Positions 57,956-64,000 of a stretch of DNA of 64,000 bases are shown piece after piece. The stretch comes from Aquanectria penicillioides (Eukaryota; Ascomycota; Sordariomycetes; Hypocreales; Nectriaceae). The DNA lies in contig PYIU01000004.1 of the NCBI GenBank assembly GCA_003415625.1, forward strand, positions 3,100,001 to 3,164,000, in the 5' to 3' direction. The translations under genes were made by a program, and so were the position numbers. The notes beneath the pieces were generated by a model. The model was not told the origin of the DNA. It was given only the letters and a program-made list of their open reading frames with translations, and did no database searches. Within the stretch, counting starts at the first letter, position 1. Each line of letters starts with the position of its first letter.

Positions 57956-59335
57956 AAGCGTCATACACTGAGTCCCCGCTACTCGACATAGCCTGGAGGA
58001 AGACCTTGGATATTACGTAGTTGGATGATTCATAGACTACTCTTCGCTACGGTGCGTGAGCACCGCGCGTCTGCCAAAGCCCACTGCAAGTGAGCGTGAG
58101 TTGGAGGAGGGGCAAAATAGACTTTGTCTGGCGAGATAGCCGCAAGAGTAGGAGGCCCTACCCCAATTTGGGTGTGTTCTGCATTCTGATACAATGTTTC
58201 ATCAATTAATGCGTGTGAGCATGCATGGCAGTGTGTTATCATGTCGATCATCGGCAGTCGGCATTGACCAAAAAGGCTATGCGACTGCGACATACAGGGT
58301 AGGCAGCTTGTTGCTTAGAGAAGAGGTACAGTGATTGCAGGCAGACTGCCGTTGAATATGTTTGTGAGTTGGTGACAAAGAGAAGGATCGTTGAGCATAT
58401 ATCAAGGCCAAGGGTCACGAGACGTGTTTTCAATCATGTCTGAAGGTTGGGTGTGTTTCAATTTGTTACAAACATCCCTGCATCGGATTGCACGTGTTGA
58501 GTCTTTTGGGACACAGCGGTGTCGTAACTTTAGTATCGCCTCAGCAGAAAGGACAACTTTGGCTCAAACTGAATGAGGACCCAAGCAACTATGAGACAAT
58601 CCCGGAAAGTAAAGTAGTAAAACTGTTGAGGGCCATCAACAGAATGGCACGAGGGTTGCTTTTTCTCGCTGATAGATGATCATCGACTGCATCCTTACGT
58701 ACAGTACAGTACATTACGGTGTAGGGGTCCTCATGTTGGACATTGCAAGCGAGCAGTTGAGCCTTACGTGTCACTCCACAGCTACCGCATTGCCGTGCGT
58801 ATGCAGTACGTAACGGGCCTAACACTCATCGATTGATTATCGTGACCATGGGCCTTTGAGAAATTGTGCCCTGATTGTGCCGTGCTGTTCATTGTTAATC
58901 CCTCTTTTTGTCCCGTGTTGTTGTGCTGTCGGAATGGGGATTGGGCGACTCAGTCGGCGACAAACCAACGCACCCAACCGTGGCTGGTAGAGAAAGGTCG
59001 AAATCCAGGGTTGCCGTTTGCCATGCACACGGGCCTATAGGGGTCCATTCCACTGAATGGAGAAGCCTAGAGTCCCACTACAGGGCACTGTACCCTTGCT
59101 TCGTGTCTCCTTTGGCGGGAATAAACCACCGCACCAGTGGATCCTTTGCGACTCTAGCGGGCATCCACGCTTCCCAAATTAGAGTTGGGGGAGATGCTGT
59201 CAATCTCTGCCATGTCTTGAATAATAGGGGGGGTAATGTTGGTTAGCACGAAAAATAGCACATACATATTCGTAGTAGCACATTTGCTTGTTGTATTTCG
59301 GACTCTTCACATTTCCCGCCGCCGCAGCTCTCATC
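57956..59335. other. Intergenic, 1.4 kb, right of the mobile block
   Basis: Normal base composition resumes at once. No supported gene; frames are short. It should contain the displaced part of the 130-aa gene's ancestral upstream region and the promoter of the desaturase gene. Confidence 0.45.
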
Positions 59336-60748
59336 ATGGACCGCCACATTGTTTTCGACGCAGCTCTCACGCCGGCGGACCGCATCGTCCTGAGCTGTAT
59401 GGCCGACGATGTGCGGGAATCATCGCCGCAGACCGAAGCCACCGCGACCGCCATTGCTGGCTCCGAAAATGGGTCTGGGTTTTCTGGCATGGCCAAGGCC
59501 GCTGGGACAACTACGTGCGTGAAACGAAGCCATCCCCAGCGGAGCAATGAGACGGAGAGCGTGGCTGCTCTCCAAGCCATGAATGACCCAAAGCACGCCG
59601 ATTTCGAACCCAGCGTCTTCTCGTCTGTCGATCTCAGGTCCTTCAAGCTCCCAGCCCCCATTGAAAAATACCTCCTGCGACCTTATGTGTCTTGGGGAAG
59701 AAAAGTTGTTCGTCAAGAGACGGACGTGGTGATGCTTACACACCTGCTCATTTACCTCACCACATCAATTCCCAGCACATTGTACCTCTTCTACAACTTC
59801 ACCTATACGCACGCCATATTTCACGTTATCATGCAGTTTTACTACATGGGAGCTTATACGCTGATGATGCACCAACATATTCACATGAGGGGGGTTCTCA
59901 ACAAGAAGCTCTCCTTCATCGACCATGCATTCCCCTACATCCTTGATCCTATGATGGGCCATACCTGGAACACCTACTTTTACCATCACGTCAAGCACCA
60001 TCACGTTGAGGGCAATGGGCCCGACGACCTTTCATCGACAATGAGATACCAGCGAGACGACATTTTCAACTTTCTTCATTATGTTGGCCGCTTCTACTTC
60101 TTCATCTGGCTTGACCTGCCCTTGTACTTCTTGCGCAAGAATCGGCCGACAATGGCTCTGAAGGCGGCGGGCTCCGAGTTCCTCAGTTACGGCTTTTACT
60201 ACCTGACAAGCCGCATTGACGCCAGGGCGACGCTGTTCGCTTACCTTATGCCCCTGTTCTTGCTCCGTTTCGGACTTATGGTCGGCAATTGGGGCCAGCA
60301 TGCGTTTGTTGATGCCGACCAGCCCGATTCAGACTTTCGATCCAGCATTACACTCATCGATGTAGCGGTATGTGATTTCAACACTCATTGACCGCAACAC
60401 TAGGACTAACAATGAAAATCATTATAGAGTAACCGGTTCTGTTACAATGATGGGTATCATACTTCCCATCACCTTAACCCTCTGAGGCACTGGCGTGACC
60501 ACCCGGTGTCATTCTTGCAACAGAAGCATATCTATGCTAAGGAGAGCGCCTTGGTGTTTCACAACATTGATTATTTGATGGTCACCTTCAGACTCATGAT
60601 CAAAGATTATGAGACTCTGGCCAAGTGTTTGGTCCCAATGGGTGACCAAATTCAGCTGACAATGGAGGGGAGGATTGAGTTATTAAAAAAGCTCACGCGG
60701 AAGTTCACGGAGGACCAGATCACGGAGAAGTTCCCACCAAAGAAATAG
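59336..60748 (+). CDS. Membrane fatty-acid desaturase/hydroxylase-like di-iron protein
   Basis: Exons 59336-60367 and 60428-60748, with a 60-nt phase-0 intron (GTATGT...ATAG); 450 aa. Three histidine boxes of the FA_desaturase superfamily are visible: HQHIH (about residue 182), HHVKHHH (about 222) and, at the start of exon 2, HTSHH. Hydrophobic helices lie before the first box (LLIYLTTSIPSTLYLFY) and between the second and third (YLMPLFLLRFGLMVG). Such ER enzymes use di-iron and oxygen on acyl or sphingoid chains. The 130-residue N-terminal part (DRIVLSCMADDVRESS) has no homology I can name. The true substrate is unknown. The in-frame codon upstream of the ATG at 59,288 is TTG. Confidence 0.85.
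60368..60427 (+). other. Intron of the desaturase-like gene
   Basis: 60 nt, GTATGT donor, CTAAC branch-point-like word, ATAG acceptor. Splicing adds the third histidine box. Confidence 0.85.
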
Positions 60749-61176
60749 ATTGGGGCGGTGATCAATGTTGGAACACTTCTCACATGAAAGGAATTTTTTT
60801 TTTGGCAAGATTGGGGAATCGGGAAATGGTTCATATTCTATTAGACAGGAAAAGAGAAAAAAATGCGAGCATAGGGGGTTAAAAAGAAATTGACCACACT
60901 TTCTAGATATTCATTTTTCGTAGTTCATGTCATAGGAATGGAATTGAGGTGTGCAAAGTTCACGGTGCACACAGTTGATTGTCTTGGTGGAGTGCTAAGA
61001 GTGATGCACGGGCCACCCGGAATGCCGAGCCATTAAGTCATCACATCGGCGTGACGCAACTTCAGGAAGCTATCCCGAATCGGAGCATCTAACATCAACT
61101 TCCCCGGCCTTAAGAACACCCATCCTTCCGCAAAGTTTGCTTCCAAGACAGTTTCGCGCCTTACCAGTTGCCCAAG
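60749..61176. other. Intergenic, 0.43 kb
   Basis: 3' flank of the desaturase gene and promoter of the next gene. No supported coding sequence. Confidence 0.5.
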
Positions 61177-61693
61177 ATGTTCCGCTTTGTAAGTCATTTG
61201 CCCTCCAGCTCGCACGTGTGGCCCGCAATTGCTCATCCTTCGCGCAGCACAAGACGCTCGACATTATCACGGTCTTCCACAAGGCCAGCTCCCCGGCCTC
61301 CGCCAGAGTTGCTAGCCTCTTGACGCAGCTCTCCGCAAACTCTACCTCTGGTGCTGCCGCCTCCGCTAAGCCTGCGCGCGAGCAGTTCGAGCTCAACGTT
61401 ACCGAGGACGCCCCGACCGAGGACCAGGTGCAGACCATCTTGGAGTACGTCGGCCCCAACAGCATCTCCAAGATCATCAAGGATGCGACCGACGAGAAGG
61501 ATGCTCTGAAAAAGTTCAAGCAAAACAAGAGCAATTTCATCCAACCGGTGGTATGTTTGCTTCTCGACGTCCAACTTGTTTGGCGGACAAACAGTGCTAA
61601 CAGCGTTTGCAGGTTGTCGACTGGAACAATGGCAAGGCGATCGCTGGCGATAACGAGTCTGAGATTCTGAAACTCCTCAATGCTCAGAAGTAA
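61177..61693 (+). CDS. FMP46-like (DUF1687) small mitochondrial protein, no cysteine
   Basis: Three exons, 61177-61188 (four codons, MFRF), 61248-61550 and 61613-61693, with introns of 59 and 62 nt; 131 aa. The order HKTLDIITVFHKASSPASARV, EQFELNVTEDAPTEDQVQTIL and PVVVDWNNGKAIAGD matches the FMP46 family, thioredoxin-fold proteins of mitochondria annotated as putative redox proteins. This predicted protein has no cysteine at all, so a thiol-redox role is doubtful. The four-codon first exon gives a very short N-terminus (MFRFHKTLDI) and no separate presequence is seen. Confidence 0.82.
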
Positions 61694-62748
61694 GGGCATA
61701 CTTTTTTTTCGATGTATGAGAAACAATTGTTAGATTCCCCCTCTATGTATAACGAAATCCCGCCTTCAGCTATGGACTGGCGATGATACGAATACCGACG
61801 TGCTGTTCCCGTCTGGCCCGGAACCAGGCAGATATGTCTCTTAGTGAAAGGGGACTCGAAAAGTGGTGAATCAAATTGGTCGATACTGTGCGGCTACTGT
61901 GATTGCGACTCGGACACTCCATGACTAACTACATACATCAAGAGATGGATAGCGACATGAGTAGTGTGGCCTATGATTTGTCCGTCAGTGATGATTTTTT
62001 TTTAGCACTATACACGCGGGTAGGAAGCAAATATGCATGGTAGCGAAACCTCAAACACCCGCTATCAATACGAGCAAACGGGAGGCGGCTGGAAGCATTA
62101 ACAGGCTCCCTTCTCCTCGGCCTCGCCGATTGCTTCTCCCACTCTTTGTCCAGTAGAACAGCTTCGACCGCTCCCGAAACTATTCACCGACGTTTGACGA
62201 GCCGTCTTCCCGTAGTGCCATGGCCCTTAATTGCCACGAGAGCCCCACGAGGCAGACGTAGGGTGAAGGACGGTATCCGTTTTATTCACTTCTACTTAGC
62301 ACCTGGCAAGCCTGCTTTGCCAGATTGTGCCAGCTGCCCACCTGCCACTGTCTCTCATTTCAGTTCTTGTACTATCTCGTTTTATTTTACTCTCTTTTCT
62401 CGACTTCCTTCGCGCTTCTTGGTTTACATGGAAGCAACCTGACCGATTCAATCACCACCGTCTTGATCTACCCGCCACCCCAAGCCTCGCCTCTACTCTT
62501 GCAGTCTTTTTTCCCCCATTTTGACCAGGTACGCTAGAATATTGGTGTATTGACTTAACTTCGTCTGCTGGAAAAATCGCCTCATAAGGTGAGTTGCCTG
62601 GTTCTTTGTTCTTGTTTCCCAGCACGGGCGATGTAAGGGGGCCGGACCTTGCCCATAACACGCTACATAAAGAAGTTGTTGAAATTTGCAATGATGAAAG
62701 GAAGAACTTGAGACTTATGAAAATCTGCTGACAATCAAAGGAACTGCC
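61694..62748. other. Intergenic, 1.05 kb
   Basis: No supported gene. A pyrimidine-rich leader-like region (62,320-62,530) precedes the next gene. Confidence 0.45.
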
Positions 62749-64000
62749 ATGACTTCATCCTTCATTAGTACAGGGAGCTCAAGTATGCCTTTCCTCAACT
62801 CGACTACCTTTCCAAGGATTCGGGCTTGTGATCAGCCACTCAACCGACAAGCGGCTTTCACAGAATTCTATCCGAACGGCTTACCTGTTGTTTACAAGAT
62901 GCTTCAAACTATTGGGGCCGAAGGGATCCAGCAAACGTACATCGAGGACCATCTCCCTGTCGGCTTCTACACCAACCCAAGATCCGACGCGAGGGCCATA
63001 TTCTCAACCCACAACGGACAACGTCCGTTTCGCCCGATGCAACACCTGCTTCCTCAACGAAGAATCCATTTGTGGTCCAGGGATGAGATCCAATCGGTTT
63101 GCAACTCACTCCGCAAGATCTACTGGGATTGCATGAAACCGATGCGCCAGCCTCAGTGCTGGGACGACCTATGGACGTACTTTGATGCATCGGACCTCTA
63201 CTACTATGGTGCACTCAATCTTTGGAACATCATGAACACACTCTTTGACGAAAACAAAGTCATTTACAAAGATGTTCTCAAAGAAACCGCTTTTCACATT
63301 GGTTGCTGGGCTGATCAGTGGGTTACTGTTGATCTGAACAAAACCAAACTCATTCGATGGGACGAGTCTCAAGGCCCTCTGCTCCCTCTACTGAGCGAAG
63401 CTGATTGGATGTCTATTGGAAACATCAACGACGACGCTATGCCGCTGATTGCAAATGCCCTTAAACATCGACGAGCATTGCTTATTTCGGGTGACCACGC
63501 TCTTCAACAGCGGCCCAACGACCTCATGTCATCCTGCGCGGATAATAACCTTGAGAATTGGCTTGGTATGTACACGATCAAAGTAATTCCAGTCCCAAAA
63601 CACTCATCTGTTACTAGCCGGGCAGAAGGTCTTCCACCCGAATGGCCTCCCCTCGCCACCTGAGGCTCAACCTCATCATGGTTCTCCAACATCCAGAAAT
63701 GCGCCGGCACCAATTTTCATGCACAATGGCAACCACTATTACCTGCCTCCTCCAAATTTTCTTCCTCAGGCTCCTTCGAAGCCGGGAAGTGGCGCTGGGG
63801 CAGCCGTGAAAGCATTGCACAAGTCCGCTGGAGCCGCTGGGGCCGCTGGAGCTGTTCCCAAGTTGCAAGCCAAGGGCCCAGTCATTGCAAACGGAAGCAG
63901 TAGAGCTCTTCCGCTGACGAGCGCTGTCTACTCTAACAACCAAAGAGTCACGAATAATACTGAATTGAGGCCCACTGCGAAGAAGAACAAAAAGAAGGCG
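62749..64000 (+). CDS. Unknown protein, 3' end beyond the window (partial)
   Basis: Exon 1 is 62749-63565; a 52-nt intron (GTATGT...CTAG) follows; exon 2 runs from 63618 in an open frame to the window end, so the product is at least about 400 aa. No domain is recognised. Exon 1 encodes an aromatic, Trp-rich globular part (IHLWSRDEIQSVCNSLRKI, CWDDLWTYFDASDLYYYG, FHIGCWADQWVTVDL). Exon 2 is Pro/Ala-rich and low-complexity (PPPNFLPQAPSKPGSG, SAGAAGAAGAVPK), becoming Lys-rich at the edge (KKNKKKA), a possible nuclear signal. Without splicing, the frame would run past the donor and stop at 63,663. No signal peptide. Confidence 0.65.
63566..63617 (+). other. Probable intron of the 3'-terminal unknown gene
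   Basis: 52 nt with a GTATGT donor and TTACTAG acceptor. Joining gives an open frame to the window end; reading through gives a stop at 63,663. Confidence 0.65.

Noticed and set aside
58030..58293. 87-codon minus-strand frame right of the mobile block
   Set aside because: Considered as a gene interrupted by the insertion, but it does not continue on the left side of the block and has no domain.

Overview
The window is nuclear DNA of a filamentous ascomycete (Pezizomycotina, most likely Sordariomycetes and perhaps Hypocreales; the order is inferred from gene style, not proven). The evidence is genes with short 49-204 nt GT..AG introns, fungus-typical families (CFEM, 2EXR, GPI-anchored thaumatin-like protein, fungal GPI2 and SEA/GATOR2 components) and a large AT-rich block with C-to-T / G-to-A damage of the repeat-induced point mutation (RIP) type.

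Layout. 1-78: 3' end of a probable fumarate hydratase. 1.4-6.4 kb: thaumatin-like protein (+), ankyrin protein (-), RNA polymerase III subunit RPC11 (+), Mediator MED31 (-). 7.6-8.6 kb: a 2EXR protein (-). 8.6-11.9 kb: no supported gene. 11.9-13.3 kb: GPI2/PIG-C (+). 13.3-18.3 kb: gene-poor. 18.3-19.1 kb: CFEM GPI-anchored protein (+). 19.5-20.5 kb: metallophosphoesterase (-). 22.4-23.5 kb: second 2EXR protein (+). 24.9-26.5 kb: D-2-hydroxyacid dehydrogenase (+). 26.8-31.3 kb: SEA3/WDR59 (-), divergent from UBC13 (+, 32.2-32.8 kb). 33.6-35.0 kb: unknown 451-aa protein (+). 35.2-36.2 kb: alpha/beta hydrolase (-). 37.4-40.6 kb: three housekeeping genes on the minus strand, ATP7, EGD2 (NAC alpha) and RPL14. 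41.5-42.0 kb: a three-exon 130-aa conserved fungal protein (-).

42,217-57,950 is one composite mobile-element block. A Ty1/copia LTR retrotransposon (259-bp LTRs, target duplication AATCG) is interrupted in its RNase H region by a Ty3/gypsy chromovirus (311-bp LTRs, target duplication ATAAT, 47,090-57,312). Both are full of stop codons and dead, and both reverse transcriptases have the catalytic Asp-Asp pair changed to Asn-Asn. The gypsy element carries an extra reading frame of roughly 670 codons between its chromodomain and 3' LTR. The outer LTR pair shows a strict mutation polarity: 16 differences in the outer half of the left LTR and 16 in the outer half of the right LTR, always with the inward-facing copy mutated.

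After the block come a membrane fatty-acid desaturase-like protein (59.3-60.7 kb, +), an FMP46-like small mitochondrial protein lacking cysteine (61.2-61.7 kb, +) and a partial unknown protein running off the window end (62.7 kb onward, +).

The genes do not form one pathway. Most are housekeeping genes (transcription, translation, ATP synthesis, GPI-anchor synthesis, nutrient signalling, ubiquitin signalling). Three are linked by theme: GPI2 makes the anchor that the thaumatin-like and CFEM surface proteins are predicted to carry. Exon boundaries were read by hand from splice signals and frame continuity.
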